NCBI GenBank assembly: GCA_029261855.1
Contig: JAJDAN010000066.1
Location: 124,001-188,000 of the forward strand
Reading direction: 5' to 3'
DNA: 64,000 nt
DNA from: Deltaproteobacteria bacterium
GTDB lineage: Bacteria > Myxococcota_A > UBA9160 > UBA4427
Numbering within the stretch: the first letter of the stretch is position 1; each line of letters starts with the position of its first letter. This document shows positions 39,291 through 47,755 of this stretch, piece after piece. A model generated the notes under the pieces. That model was not told the DNA's origin. It saw only the letters and a program-made list of their open reading frames with translations, and ran no database searches. Both the position numbers and the translations under genes were made by a program.

Positions 39291-39766
39291 AACGGTCCCT
39301 CTCCGTCTACGTCCTTGCCACCGATCAGTTTCATGGCCAAGGCGACGTCCTTGAGTTCCTCGGGCCCAGCCTTGTCGGGCTTGCCCCACCAGCGGTTCCA
39401 GGCCTCGACCGCGTTGCGGACCAGTCCCTCGTGCTTCAGCCAAGGGTCGGCCTCCATGTGAACCAACCAGGGTGTGCCTGGCTTGCGCGTGAGCAGCACG
39501 CCCAAGGGCGGCGTGTCTTGGCTGCGGCAGTTAGCCTGGGCCTGGTGCGCCAGATCGCGCACGTTGGCATAGTTCAGACCGTAACTCTCGTTTGCAAGCA
39601 CTAGAGCATGCGGCAGCGTCTTCGCGAACAACAGGCCGGTGGTTGGGTGCAGGTAGGCCTCGAACCCTCGTGACGCAAGAAGGTCTAAAGCGCTGCGCTG
39701 CCCGCGTAGTTCTTTCACGGCTTTCTCCATAAGCCGCGCTCGGTCTGGCTCACTTCGATCCTCCAT
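39287..39766 (-). CDS. Hypothetical protein (159 aa)
   Basis: ATG start overlapping the upstream gene by 17 bases. Alpha/beta composition (RGFEAYLHPTTGLLFAKTLP, PLGVLLTRKPGTPWLVHMEA). The tail contains NRWWGKPDKAGPEELKDVAL. Codon usage is less GC-rich than the operon average. Unknown function. Confidence 0.55.
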   Translation of the reverse strand: MEDRSEPDRARLMEKAVKELRGQRSALDLLASRGFEAYLHPTTGLLFAKTLPHALVLANESYGLNYANVRDLAHQAQANCRSQDTPPLGVLLTRKPGTPWLVHMEADPWLKHEGLVRNAVEAWNRWWGKPDKAGPEELKDVALAMKLIGGKDVDGEGPL

Positions 39767-40226
39767 AGGGCAGCAGTTTAGGCATGGTCTTGCCGTCCGC
39801 ATAAGCGGCCTCGATCTGTGGAATCAAGTTCTCGCCAACGGTTCCTCGGCCACCCGGAAGCACGAGGTGAGCGAGAAACTCCTCCTCGAAGGTTGTGATC
39901 CCCAACTCGACAGCCTCCAGCTTGGCCTTGATCACAAGCGCCAGTGCACGCCAGCTCGACCGGCATGTCTGCTCCCACGCCTTCTCTGCCTGGGCTGGCT
40001 TCCGATCACGGCCCGAGGGCGTGGTGGTGAACTGAGCGTCCGTGCGTTGAGGGAGCGTGAGATTGAAGCGCACGTACTTGCCGCGCATGCGAAACCCCAC
40101 CGTGGCCCGCTCGTTCTCCCACCCCTGGGCGAACGAGTCGGCGCCGTAGCGGCCCACCAGGGCCTCGATCTCGGCCTTGCTTTTGGCGACCGATACGCTG
40201 GTGCTCTCTGCGTAACGCCGACTCAC
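39750..40226 (-). CDS. Conserved phage protein (158 aa)
   Basis: ATG start. Pattern STSVSVAKSKAEIEALVGRY, FRMRGKYVRFNLTLP, SWRALALVIKAKLEAVELGI and TFEEEFLAHLVLPGGRGTVG is a well-known phage family: V-P-V...S...E-I-x-x-L-L...W-R-A-L-x-L-x-I-K-A-K-L-E-A-V...I-x-T-F-x-x-E-F-L-A. It recurs across unrelated phages, with no assigned function. Confidence 0.75.
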   Translation of the reverse strand: MSRRYAESTSVSVAKSKAEIEALVGRYGADSFAQGWENERATVGFRMRGKYVRFNLTLPQRTDAQFTTTPSGRDRKPAQAEKAWEQTCRSSWRALALVIKAKLEAVELGITTFEEEFLAHLVLPGGRGTVGENLIPQIEAAYADGKTMPKLLPYGGSK

Positions 40227-40522
40227 TGAGCGCCTTCATTGAGCCACTGGTGCTCTGGGTCAGGGACAAACATGAGAGCCGACCTCCCGGTCGAGTTGCC
40301 CTCATGAGCCATGACGAGCCAACCGGTTGGGGTTCGGGAGCGAGTCAGGGAATTGTGGGGTGCCACCGACTCGATCCGCTCCCAGGCAACAGGCACAACT
40401 TGCCCAGGTGAGGATTTCGCCGCGCGTTCCGCCGCGCGAGCCTCCCACTCGGCAGTCGTCGGCGGGCAACCGGCCAAGACCAGCACCGCCATGCAGAGCC
40501 ACGTTCTCAAGTTGGCGCTCAC
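40223..40522 (-). CDS. Lipoprotein (99 aa)
   Basis: GTG start in a GTGA overlap. SANLRTWLCMAVLVLAGC is a type-II signal peptide with lipobox LAGC, so the mature protein starts at Cys and is lipid-anchored. The mature part is polar (PPTTAEWEARAAERAAKSSP). It lies directly after a membrane protein, as o-spanin and i-spanin genes do; no endolysin is near, so a spanin role is speculative. Confidence 0.65.
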   Translation of the reverse strand: MSANLRTWLCMAVLVLAGCPPTTAEWEARAAERAAKSSPGQVVPVAWERIESVAPHNSLTRSRTPTGWLVMAHEGNSTGRSALMFVPDPEHQWLNEGAQ

Positions 40523-40752
40523 TGGTTTCTCCACAGGTCGCGCTCGGCCTGTTCGGCCTTCAATCGAGATCGAATCACAGCCACGCCGTCTGGGTGGTCA
40601 CGAATCTTCTTCTCCCAGGCCTCGTTGGCTATGGACATGCCAGCAAAGAGGCCAAGCAGGAAGACAACAGCGACGCCCACGATCACACCCAGAATCAGCG
40701 TGCCTGGCTCGATCGAGATCATGCCGCGCTGGCCATTTTCACTCACCGGCAC
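40519..40752 (-). CDS. Single-pass membrane protein (77 aa)
   Basis: N-terminal transmembrane helix (PGTLILGVIVGVAVVFLLGL) followed by a charged helical domain (WEKKIRDHPDGVAVIRSRLK, AEQAERDLWRNQ). Topology resembles a short i-spanin or an anchored coiled coil. Alternative GTG two codons in. Confidence 0.55.
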   Translation of the reverse strand: MPVSENGQRGMISIEPGTLILGVIVGVAVVFLLGLFAGMSIANEAWEKKIRDHPDGVAVIRSRLKAEQAERDLWRNQ

Positions 40753-41116
40753 CTAGAACCTCCTCTGCGCAGGCCTGCAGGATTTCCTGGCAGCCAAAAG
40801 GGGCGTCGTCTCGCGACGCAACCCACCCGCGAGCCACGGCCCGCACTCGCTCTACCTCAGCCTCAGCGCGCCGCGTGCGATCACGCAGTGCCCGCACGCC
40901 GTCTACCAACGCCTCGACCTCTACGACCTTCTGGCGCAACTCCTCCTCCACCACACGGGCGCGGCCCCGGAGATTAGTTACAGCCGCGGCAACTCGCAGA
41001 GCAAGCTGTTTGGTCTCCGCAGCCTTGACGCGGTCAGCGCGGATCCCGGCGTCGAGCTGATCAAGGAGCCCAATCAGACCACCGAGGTTGAAGTCACGTT
41101 CGTCTGCCACACCCAC
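40739..41116 (-). CDS. Coiled-coil protein (125 aa)
   Basis: GTG start. Continuous heptad-like helix (VVEEELRQKVVEVEALVDGV, LRDRTRRAEAEVERVRAVAR) with a short C-terminal Cys-containing part. Lies between the helicase and the membrane/lipoprotein pair; likely an oligomeric structural or regulatory protein. Confidence 0.55.
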   Translation of the reverse strand: MGVADERDFNLGGLIGLLDQLDAGIRADRVKAAETKQLALRVAAAVTNLRGRARVVEEELRQKVVEVEALVDGVRALRDRTRRAEAEVERVRAVARGWVASRDDAPFGCQEILQACAEEVLGAGE

Positions 41117-41120
41117 CCCC

Positions 41121-43034
41121 CTAGAACCAGTCCACGAATCGAACCGGCTTGCGGACCCAGTTCAACGAGCGCATAGCCCGCGTCATGCAGACGTACTCGA
41201 TATTGAGTTCCTGGTGCGCCTGCCAGCCGACCGCGAACGGGAACGGCATGAGATCGGGGCGCAGCACGTAGACGTCTGGCGCCTCCAGCCCCTTGGCCTT
41301 GTGGACAGTGCTGAGCACCACGCAGTCGTCGCCCTGGGCCGAGTGCTTGAGCAGGTCCTTGGCGCGCTTGCGCACGCCCGACACGGTGACCTGCTCCTCG
41401 GCCAGGATCTTGAGCAGGTCGAACGTGTCGTTGGCCATGGTCGCCGTCTCGTCGCGTTCGGCGTCAAGGTGCTTCTTGACCAGCGCGTAGGTGTGCCCCT
41501 CGGCGCGCTGGAGCAGTTCGGCGATCGAGGTCTTCTTATCGGTCTCGCAGGAGTTGATCAGCCCCTCGATATCGTCGTGGACCTTCTCACCGAATCCGCG
41601 CAGGGAAGTGCGAATTCCGGCGCGCAGGAGCTGGAAGTAGGCTTCGAGCAACGGCGCGTTGGTGCGACAGAGCACCATGGACCCCGGCTCAATCCCTTCC
41701 CACCAGTCGTCGAGCGTGCTGAGGTCCTGCACGACGCCGGCGGGGGCGTTGGGGGCCACCTCGATATCGGTGACGTGCCCCTTGGCCTGGACGGCGCGCA
41801 CGACCTCGACAGGGCACCGGTAGCAGACGCTGAGCGGAAGCCGCACGACGCCTCGGGGGGTCCCGGCCAGCAGTTCTTGGATCCGGTCCATGATCCCCAC
41901 GCCGGCGCCGCGGAATCCGTACATGGCCTGGTGAGGGTCGCCGACGAACACGAAGCGCCCGCGCTGGCCGCCGCACTTGCTGAGCAGGGAGAGCTGGGCC
42001 TCGTTTACGTCCTGGGCCTCGTCCACGAACACCGCGTCGTAGACGGGCGGCTGGAGGTCCCAGCAGTGCGGGAGCCAGAGCTGGTCGTTGTAGTCGATCA
42101 CGCCCAGCTCGTAGGCAGCGCGGTTCATGGACCACAGCACGCGCTCGACCGCGGCGAACAAGACCTCGGGCGCAGCCAGGCCCTCGATTGGCTCAAGCGA
42201 GACCTCGAAGTGCGTGCAGAGGTGCTGGTGATCAGCGCTCAAGGTCACCCTGCGGAGATCGACCAGCTTGCGCAAGGGGACCAACAGCGCCTTGTTACGC
42301 TCCATGATCCTTAGGCACTCGTCGACCAGCGCGTCCAAGGTGAAGTCCTGGGGGACGGGTTCGCCTGGCATGAGAAAGGCGAATACTCGGCGCCACCCCT
42401 CAAGATCGTTCGGCGCTGGGACCGTCCCGAACCCGCCTTCGTTTTCGAGGTCGGTGGGCTTGCAGGGGTAGAGCGTGCGACAGAACCGCCAGGCCTTCCG
42501 ACCGTCGAGTTCCTGAGGGGCGAGACCGGTCTTGTCCTGCAGGAACCGCACCAGCACCCGGTGCCCGACGGAGTTGAGGGTCTGGATCTGCGTGCCCGCG
42601 GGCAAACTGCGCACGGTGCGGGCCTGCATGGTCTCGCGCACGTGCCGGTTGAAGCAGGAGAACAGCACCCGCGGCGGGCGGCCTAGGTAGGCCGCCATGT
42701 CGCTCCAGGTTGTCGCCAACAACCAGGCGATAGAGGTCGTCTTCCCCGATCCGGCCACGGCGTCCACGATCAGGTTCGTAGGGGTGTCGAGCCAGGCTGT
42801 CTTGAGCGCGAGTTGGTAGTCGCTGGCCGCGAAGTCGTCCCAGTCGCTAAGCCCACGATCGGGGTCAGGTGCGCACTCAATGTGGTAGACGTCCCACCAC
42901 ACGCCGTCGCCGAAGTCCTTGGGCCGACCAGGCACAGTGACGCCCTCGCCCGCGCGGACCGTACGATCTTCGTGCTCGCACGTCTTCCCGCGGCACTTGG
43001 ACTCGTAGGAGTTGGTCTTGCGCTGAGGGATCAC
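41121..43034 (-). CDS. UvrD/Rep-like superfamily 1 helicase with N-terminal zinc finger
   Basis: 637 aa, GTG start coupled to the upstream gene. Residues 1-55 form a PARP-like zinc finger (CRGKTCEHEDRTVRAGEGVT ... WDVYHIEC), often seen in phage enzymes. Helicase motifs follow in order: motif I AGSGKTTS (95-99 GSGKT), motif II VDEAQD (338-342), motif III GDPHQAMYGFRGA (365-377), motif V VVLSTVHKAKGLE, motif VI YVCMTRA. This is the UvrD/PcrA/AddA group, translocating 3'-5' on single-stranded DNA by ATP hydrolysis. At this length the accessory 1B/2B regions are reduced. No nuclease domain is attached. A role in replication or recombination of the phage genome is likely. Confidence 0.92.
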   Translation of the reverse strand: MIPQRKTNSYESKCRGKTCEHEDRTVRAGEGVTVPGRPKDFGDGVWWDVYHIECAPDPDRGLSDWDDFAASDYQLALKTAWLDTPTNLIVDAVAGSGKTTSIAWLLATTWSDMAAYLGRPPRVLFSCFNRHVRETMQARTVRSLPAGTQIQTLNSVGHRVLVRFLQDKTGLAPQELDGRKAWRFCRTLYPCKPTDLENEGGFGTVPAPNDLEGWRRVFAFLMPGEPVPQDFTLDALVDECLRIMERNKALLVPLRKLVDLRRVTLSADHQHLCTHFEVSLEPIEGLAAPEVLFAAVERVLWSMNRAAYELGVIDYNDQLWLPHCWDLQPPVYDAVFVDEAQDVNEAQLSLLSKCGGQRGRFVFVGDPHQAMYGFRGAGVGIMDRIQELLAGTPRGVVRLPLSVCYRCPVEVVRAVQAKGHVTDIEVAPNAPAGVVQDLSTLDDWWEGIEPGSMVLCRTNAPLLEAYFQLLRAGIRTSLRGFGEKVHDDIEGLINSCETDKKTSIAELLQRAEGHTYALVKKHLDAERDETATMANDTFDLLKILAEEQVTVSGVRKRAKDLLKHSAQGDDCVVLSTVHKAKGLEAPDVYVLRPDLMPFPFAVGWQAHQELNIEYVCMTRAMRSLNWVRKPVRFVDWF

Positions 43035-43561
43035 GGGGCCTGTTCTGTGGAGTCGCAGAGCGTGCTTGGCAAGTAGCTCGGTCCATGGGCCACGCACTTC
43101 ACCAGGCAGTGGTGCGGCCCGTTGGTCTCGGTGCCGTCAGGGTCGAACCAGGCGAAGTCTAGCTTGTCGTCTTCTGGGTCAACTCGCGCGCCGTTCGGCC
43201 CGCGAATGTAGACGCACAAGAAGCACAGGCCGTGGGCGTCTGACCAGTCCACGCAGGCCCACCGGAGCCGGTTGCTGTCTTCGTAGACACGGCCCAGGCG
43301 CATGAAGTGCTCGGACTCCCACTCGATCATGCCCTTGGTGCCGAAGCTGAGCCCTCTCAGGCGCTCTAGGGTTACAGGCTCCCACACCACGCCCGAGTCA
43401 AGTTCTCGGAAGCAGTGCTCGCAGCACTCGACAGGCAGAGACTGCACTCCGGCGGTGGCGTTATGCGGAAACGCGCTTGGGATCCAGGCCTGCAGACGGA
43501 GGCCGTGGGCTCGGCAGCGTGGACAGGACCCACGCGGCAGTTCCTCCATAGACTCGCTCAC
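43031..43561 (-). CDS. Zinc-binding hypothetical protein (176 aa)
   Basis: GTG start in a GTGA overlap. CPRCRAHGLRLQ and CCEHCFRELD at the N-terminus make a zinc site. The C-terminal half is beta-rich (WACVDWSDAHGLCFLCVYIR, KLDFAWFDPDG). It resembles the adjacent 249-aa gene in its C-x2-C-F start and Trp-rich end; the two may be distant paralogues. Confidence 0.6.
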   Translation of the reverse strand: MSESMEELPRGSCPRCRAHGLRLQAWIPSAFPHNATAGVQSLPVECCEHCFRELDSGVVWEPVTLERLRGLSFGTKGMIEWESEHFMRLGRVYEDSNRLRWACVDWSDAHGLCFLCVYIRGPNGARVDPEDDKLDFAWFDPDGTETNGPHHCLVKCVAHGPSYLPSTLCDSTEQAP

Positions 43562-44307
43562 TCTCCCACCGCCGCCGAGCCAGCTCGCGCCATGAGCGTC
43601 CGCAGGTACTCGATCAACTTCTCGCGTCCCCAGGCGTGCACCAAGGACTGCGCCTGGGTGACCTCCTCGTCCTTGAACAACTCGGTGCCGTCGACCGCGA
43701 TCTCGAAGTGACTCCAGTTGATCTCGAACACCCGTTTGCGGGCGCCCACCTTGATCGGGCCATGGTCCGTCATGAGCAGGAACCAAGGCGACGGACTGCG
43801 ACGCGAGTAGCCGTTGGGGAGCAGGCGCAACTCGCTGTAGGTCAGGCCAGCCTCCTCGAAGACCGTAGTGAAGAAGTCGATCTCACCGGCCACGCACTTC
43901 ATGTCCCAGCACGACTGGTGGAAGCTCCCCTTGTTGCAATCCCAGAAGTGATCCTTGTGGTTGGACCGAGTCCACCCCTCGAAGCAGTGGGGGCAGACCT
44001 CGGCAGGTGGGATCCCGCCCGCGGACATGCTCCAGGGACGCCCTTTGTCCACGGCCTGGTGTTCCTCGCGATCAAAGACCGCCGGAGGAGTAGCCCCGAA
44101 CGTGTAGTAGTCCGGCGCGTTCTCGTTCGTGACCAAGGTGTTGCCGCAGCGGTCGAAGACGTAGTGCGCCCAGACGCACCACCACGCCAGGTTCTCGCTA
44201 CGGTTGTAGGCCTCCCTGCGCGCCTTGGAGAGATCTCTTAGGCCGGCGAGTCCGCGCTGCTCACAGGCCACGATCCCCTCACGTGTGTCGTACCAGCGAT
44301 CCGTCAT
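43558..44307 (-). CDS. Zinc-binding hypothetical protein (249 aa)
   Basis: ATG start with GAGAGGATCGG upstream. Middle CPHCFEGWTRSNHKDHFWDC then SFHQSCWDMKC supplies several Cys/His ligands. The C-terminal part is alpha/beta (DHGPIKVGARKRVFEINWSH). First gene of the minus operon that contains the helicase, divergent from the RHH regulator gene. Confidence 0.6.
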   Translation of the reverse strand: MTDRWYDTREGIVACEQRGLAGLRDLSKARREAYNRSENLAWWCVWAHYVFDRCGNTLVTNENAPDYYTFGATPPAVFDREEHQAVDKGRPWSMSAGGIPPAEVCPHCFEGWTRSNHKDHFWDCNKGSFHQSCWDMKCVAGEIDFFTTVFEEAGLTYSELRLLPNGYSRRSPSPWFLLMTDHGPIKVGARKRVFEINWSHFEIAVDGTELFKDEEVTQAQSLVHAWGREKLIEYLRTLMARAGSAAVGE

Positions 44308-44376
44308 TTCCGATCCTCTCCACCGGTTCCGTGGGACCTGTTCTACACTACGCAGGCGACATGATCCGTTTACGGG

Positions 44377-44406
44377 TTGCACGTCGTCCCTTCGTGGTGG
44401 TATACA
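44377..44406 (+). promoter_or_regulatory. Promoter for the RHH operon
   Basis: TTGCAC (44377-44382) and TATACA (44401-44406) are 18 bases apart. Transcription would start close to 44413, at the ATG itself, so the first mRNA may be leaderless. The 105-base gap 44308-44412 is shared with the divergent minus operon. Confidence 0.55.
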
Positions 44407-44412
44407 CTGTTC

Positions 44413-44652
44413 ATGGCGAAGAAGCGAGCGAACTCCAAGAACCTGGGGGCGGCCCCAAGTGCGTCCTCGCGGCGCGCCAAGGACGTCGTGATCAGTTTCC
44501 GCTGCGATCCTGAGTTCGCAGCTCGGATCGAGCGCTACGCGATCTACCTCAAGGGCACGATCCCAGCAGTCAACTGGACGAAGTCGACCGCGGCCATGCA
44601 CGCGATCTCGCTGCAGATCAAAGAGACTGAAGCTCGAGGAGAGTTCAAATGA
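44413..44652 (+). CDS. Ribbon-helix-helix DNA-binding protein (79 aa)
   Basis: ATG at 44413. A basic arm (AKKRANSKNLGAAPSASSRR) precedes the fold: strand KDVVISFRCD, helix PEFAARIERYAIYLKG, helix NWTKSTAAMHAISLQIKETE. This is the CopG/Arc-like arrangement, which binds DNA as a dimer through the beta ribbon. As first gene after a likely leaderless promoter it probably autoregulates the operon and perhaps the divergent one. Confidence 0.65.
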   Translation: MAKKRANSKNLGAAPSASSRRAKDVVISFRCDPEFAARIERYAIYLKGTIPAVNWTKSTAAMHAISLQIKETEARGEFK

Positions 44653-45173
44653 AACGACCAGGACGACGTAGGAGGCAGCTAGGCGAGGCGACCCTGCAGG
44701 CGAATGCCCAGGTGAAGGCCGAGGTCATGAGGCGCATGTACTGCAAGAGGGAGGAGCGCGAGGACGTGGTCAAGGAGGGCGGTGTCCGCAAGGAGCCTCT
44801 CTACGACGACGATATCGTCTGGGAGAGCGCCGAAGAGGAAGACGAAGAGGAAGACGAAGAGGAGGAGGACGACGAGGAGGAGGAGGAAACCGAGCACCAG
44901 CTCGCGATCCGCCGCACGTGTCCCTGCGTTGAGTACCTCGACCGCCTCGACCTCGGCGCCCCCGACTGCCTCCTCTGTCTAGGCGAGCACTACGTGACCA
45001 AGTGGGTCGCGGCTGACCAGGACGAGAACGGAAACTACGTGGCCCCGCACGCTGAAGTCGCCGAGGCCTTCAAGGTCCTGAAGGCCTACCGCACTCTGCT
45101 GGAGGCCGGCTACACGTTGGAGCCCTTGCCGCCCGCTCCATTCAACGACACTGACCCCGACAACGAGCGCTAG
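44649..45173 (+). CDS. Acidic hypothetical protein with cysteine cluster (174 aa)
   Basis: ATG in an ATGA overlap. Basic N-terminus (KRPGRRRRQLGEATLQ), then an uninterrupted acidic tract of about 20 Glu/Asp (residues 60-82), then CPCVEYLDRLDLGAPDCLLC as a zinc site. The repeat-rich acidic tract may be a nucleic-acid mimic or flexible linker. Helical end. Confidence 0.55.
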   Translation: MKRPGRRRRQLGEATLQANAQVKAEVMRRMYCKREEREDVVKEGGVRKEPLYDDDIVWESAEEEDEEEDEEEEDDEEEEETEHQLAIRRTCPCVEYLDRLDLGAPDCLLCLGEHYVTKWVAADQDENGNYVAPHAEVAEAFKVLKAYRTLLEAGYTLEPLPPAPFNDTDPDNER

Positions 45174-45176
45174 CCC

Positions 45177-45509
45177 ATGCCCAGCCTGACCGACCCCTGC
45201 CCCCACCCCCACAACACCTCGGACGGTCACCATGACGTCCGCTTCCAAGGTGGCCGCGAGATCTGCGAGGACTGCGGCGCCACCTCTGACGGCCAGGGCG
45301 CTGAGTCCGGCGCGCACGGATCCCTGGTGGACCAGGCCAAGCACGACCTCAAGTGCGGCATGGCTGAGGCCGCGCGTGCGGGCCACCTCGATCTCGCGCT
45401 GCGCTGTGAGGTTGCCCTGCTAGCGCTGGGGGGCAGCGCCGAGACTCCGGCCTTGGAGTCAGCGCGCAGTCTGCTGCAGCCCGCGTCAGGCCGACTGAGG
45501 AAAGCGTGA
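45177..45509 (+). CDS. Zinc-binding hypothetical protein (110 aa)
   Basis: ATG start. CPHPHNTSDGHHDVRFQGGR then ICEDCGA is a Cys/His zinc site. The C-terminal part is helical and Ala-rich (MAEAARAGHLDLALRCEVAL). Overlaps the next gene as GTGA. Confidence 0.55.
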   Translation: MPSLTDPCPHPHNTSDGHHDVRFQGGREICEDCGATSDGQGAESGAHGSLVDQAKHDLKCGMAEAARAGHLDLALRCEVALLALGGSAETPALESARSLLQPASGRLRKA

Positions 45510-45892
45510 GACGCCGCGCCCTCAAGCGCATGTTCAAGCGCATGCGCGAGACCAAGAACCACGCCGCGTTCCGAGACGGTCACAAGACCGGATCGAGGAA
45601 GTTGCGCCGTCGAGGCCGCGCCCTCCGGCGTCTACGGCGCCGGAGTCGAGACTGGAAGTGGATCAAGATCCTCCTCGACACCCCCGAAGACCAGCGGGGC
45701 AAGGTGCTAGCTGACCTGCGGGCAACGGCACAGGCTGAGAATAACCGCATGCAGAAACTCCTCAGTGGGACCCTGAGGCTCAAGCAGTATCTCGCGTCAG
45801 AGCAAGGCCTCTCCTGGTGTGAGGACACGGTGAGCCTTCTGGCTGGCGTGGTGGGCACCTGGGGTGAACACGCTACGGCGAAGCGCGCATGA
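45506..45892 (+). CDS. Basic helical protein (128 aa)
   Basis: GTG start. The first 50 residues are highly basic (RRRALKRMFKRMRETKNHAA, RRRGRALRRLRRRSRDWKW); the rest is helical. It probably binds nucleic acid electrostatically. Confidence 0.55.
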   Translation: MRRRALKRMFKRMRETKNHAAFRDGHKTGSRKLRRRGRALRRLRRRSRDWKWIKILLDTPEDQRGKVLADLRATAQAENNRMQKLLSGTLRLKQYLASEQGLSWCEDTVSLLAGVVGTWGEHATAKRA

Positions 45893-46398
45893 CCGAGCCT
45901 CTCCCAGTCGAACTCCGTTTGCTCGCCGACCGCTCGCGACAAAAGACCCTGCACGGCGTCACGCTCTACCAGCGGCACCTCCAAGACATTCCGCCCGAGC
46001 GCCTCTCACAGCTCGTGGACCAGGAGTGGCTCACCAAGCGCGTCGTGGCGTTCGACCGCAGCGGTGACGAGGAACTAGAGATCGAGCAGGACCCGGACGA
46101 CGGAACCTGGTGGGACGACAACGGCCAGCAGGTTCACGCGGGGCGGCTTCAGATCCACTACCTCACCACGCCCAAGACGGCTACAGCCTGCGACCGCGAC
46201 CCGCAGCTCGCTAGGTCTCGAATCACGAATGAGATCCTGCGCCTGTCGGTAGAACTGGGCAACCTCCAGGGCGAGTCGATTCACGCCGGCCTGACCAACG
46301 AGGCCCTGCGCCTCGAACTGGCCTTCGGGGCGCTCAGATCCACGTTGCCGGACACGCTCCTCAAGACCTACGTGAAGCAACTTCAGAGAAGGGGGTGA
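45889..46398 (+). CDS. Hypothetical protein (169 aa)
   Basis: ATG in an ATGA overlap. An alpha/beta N-terminal half (LVDQEWLTKRVVAFDRSGDE, GRLQIHYLTTPKTA) and a helical C-terminal half (ITNEILRLSVELGNLQGESI, EALRLELAFGALRSTLPDTL). No family recognised. Confidence 0.55.
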   Translation: MTEPLPVELRLLADRSRQKTLHGVTLYQRHLQDIPPERLSQLVDQEWLTKRVVAFDRSGDEELEIEQDPDDGTWWDDNGQQVHAGRLQIHYLTTPKTATACDRDPQLARSRITNEILRLSVELGNLQGESIHAGLTNEALRLELAFGALRSTLPDTLLKTYVKQLQRRG

Positions 46399-46402
46399 GC
46401 CA

Positions 46403-47488
46403 ATGGAGAAGGTGATTCAAGTCTGGCAGACCAGCGTCGCAGACTGTGCTGCTGACCGACTGGTCTATGTCGGGGACCTGTCCTTCGAGAAGCACAAGAA
46501 CCGCAGGCTGGAGGAGTTTCACGACCCGATCCGTGAGAACTGGGGTGTGGGCGCCTATGAACTGCGCTACCCCAAGGTCGGCGGTGGGTGGTCGAGTGGG
46601 TACGTCACCTACGTCGGCGAAGCCAAGGTGATCGAGGTCTGGCGACTGCGGCGCTCTGGCGAGAGCGAGTTGCCGTCTCGTGTCTTCGAGCACGAGCTGC
46701 CGTCTCGTGTCTTCGAGCACCGGGTCTACGTTCTGCTCGGCGACCTCCCCTACCACGAGCACAACGGCGGCCTAGCCAAGCTGCATGCCCCGATCCGCGA
46801 ACGCTGGGGTGGCGGCGACTACGCCGTGCGCTATCCCAAGAGGAATAGCGACGGGTGGTCCAAGGGCTACACGTTCACGGTGGCGGGCGAGCACGAGCCC
46901 TGTGTGCCCAAGCATGAACTGGTCGCCTATATCGACGACCACCCAGACAGCACCGGCGGGACTTACTACGTCGACCGCCGACCCAAGGCCAAGGAGGTCC
47001 AGGAGGTGGGATCGGCCCAGGCCGATACTGGTTCGGCCTGTGACCTAGAGCCCAACCGCAAGCCTGGCGAGCCTTGCGTGCTCTGCAAGGCCAGGCCAGT
47101 GCGAAAGTGCGACTGCCTGAAGCCCAGACCCGTTGTGGCCGCGGTCTCGATCAAGGCCGAGGCTGCGGTGGCCACCTACCTGAATGTCCCGAGCGCGCTC
47201 CCGCCTGGCTGGGACGCGCTGCGCCGCACCCGGTCGCAGTTGCGCCGGACGCTGGACTTCGTCCGCTCAGACGGCGTCCGCTTGTTCAGGGACAGCGCGG
47301 GGGCGTGGCGGCTGGAGCGTGGTGACATGCAGATCGGTGTCCCCTACGCTTTCGACCGCAGGGACGCCACGGCCCTGGCCTGGGTGGACGAGCACTTCCC
47401 ACTGGCGGACACACCCAGCGACACCGAGCGACGCGCGCAACTCCGCAAGGCCTCCCTGCGCGCCCTGGAGCGAGGTGAAGGCCTGTGA
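46403..47488 (+). CDS. Protein with duplicated domain (361 aa)
   Basis: ATG start. Two related units are visible: DPIRENWGVGAYELRYPKVG then WSSGY (about residues 41-70) and APIRERWGGGDYAVRYPKRN then WSKGY (about 130-157), so the N-terminal half is an internal duplication. Between them the nine residues ELPSRVFEH occur twice in tandem. A cysteine cluster (CVLCKARPVRKCDC) and a C-terminal DUF-like domain follow. The G-x-Y-x-x-R-Y-P unit suggests a small beta fold. Function unknown. Confidence 0.6.
   Translation: MEKVIQVWQTSVADCAADRLVYVGDLSFEKHKNRRLEEFHDPIRENWGVGAYELRYPKVGGGWSSGYVTYVGEAKVIEVWRLRRSGESELPSRVFEHELPSRVFEHRVYVLLGDLPYHEHNGGLAKLHAPIRERWGGGDYAVRYPKRNSDGWSKGYTFTVAGEHEPCVPKHELVAYIDDHPDSTGGTYYVDRRPKAKEVQEVGSAQADTGSACDLEPNRKPGEPCVLCKARPVRKCDCLKPRPVVAAVSIKAEAAVATYLNVPSALPPGWDALRRTRSQLRRTLDFVRSDGVRLFRDSAGAWRLERGDMQIGVPYAFDRRDATALAWVDEHFPLADTPSDTERRAQLRKASLRALERGEGL
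46667..46720 (+). repeat. 27-bp tandem duplication inside a gene
   Basis: Units 46667-46693 and 46694-46720 differ by one base and encode ELPSRVFEH twice in frame. The near identity indicates a recent slippage event. Confidence 0.85.
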
Positions 47489-47524
47489 CCTACTGCTACA
47501 CCAACTCCAAGGAGGACTAAGCAC

Positions 47525-47755
47525 ATGTTCTACGTCGTTCACGGCTACTCGAGCCCAGACCACTGCACCAGAGACGGGGATACGCCAGTCCTGTCCCTCA
47601 CCAAGTGCAAAGGCGAGGCCGAGGTCATGTCGCTGCACGCCGGATTCCAAGAAGAGATCCACGACGACTGTTCCTACGTCACGTTCGTCGTGATCGAGGG
47701 CGTCGAGCGCCAGATCGAGCCGGTAGAGACGGTCACGGAGTACAAACTCAAGTGA
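47525..47755 (+). CDS. Hypothetical protein (76 aa)
   Basis: ATG with AAGGAGG 9 bases upstream. Beta-rich small protein (FYVVHGYSSPDHCTRDGDTP, SYVTFVVIEGVERQIEPVET). No family recognised. Overlaps the next gene as GTGA. Confidence 0.55.
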   Translation: MFYVVHGYSSPDHCTRDGDTPVLSLTKCKGEAEVMSLHAGFQEEIHDDCSYVTFVVIEGVERQIEPVETVTEYKLK

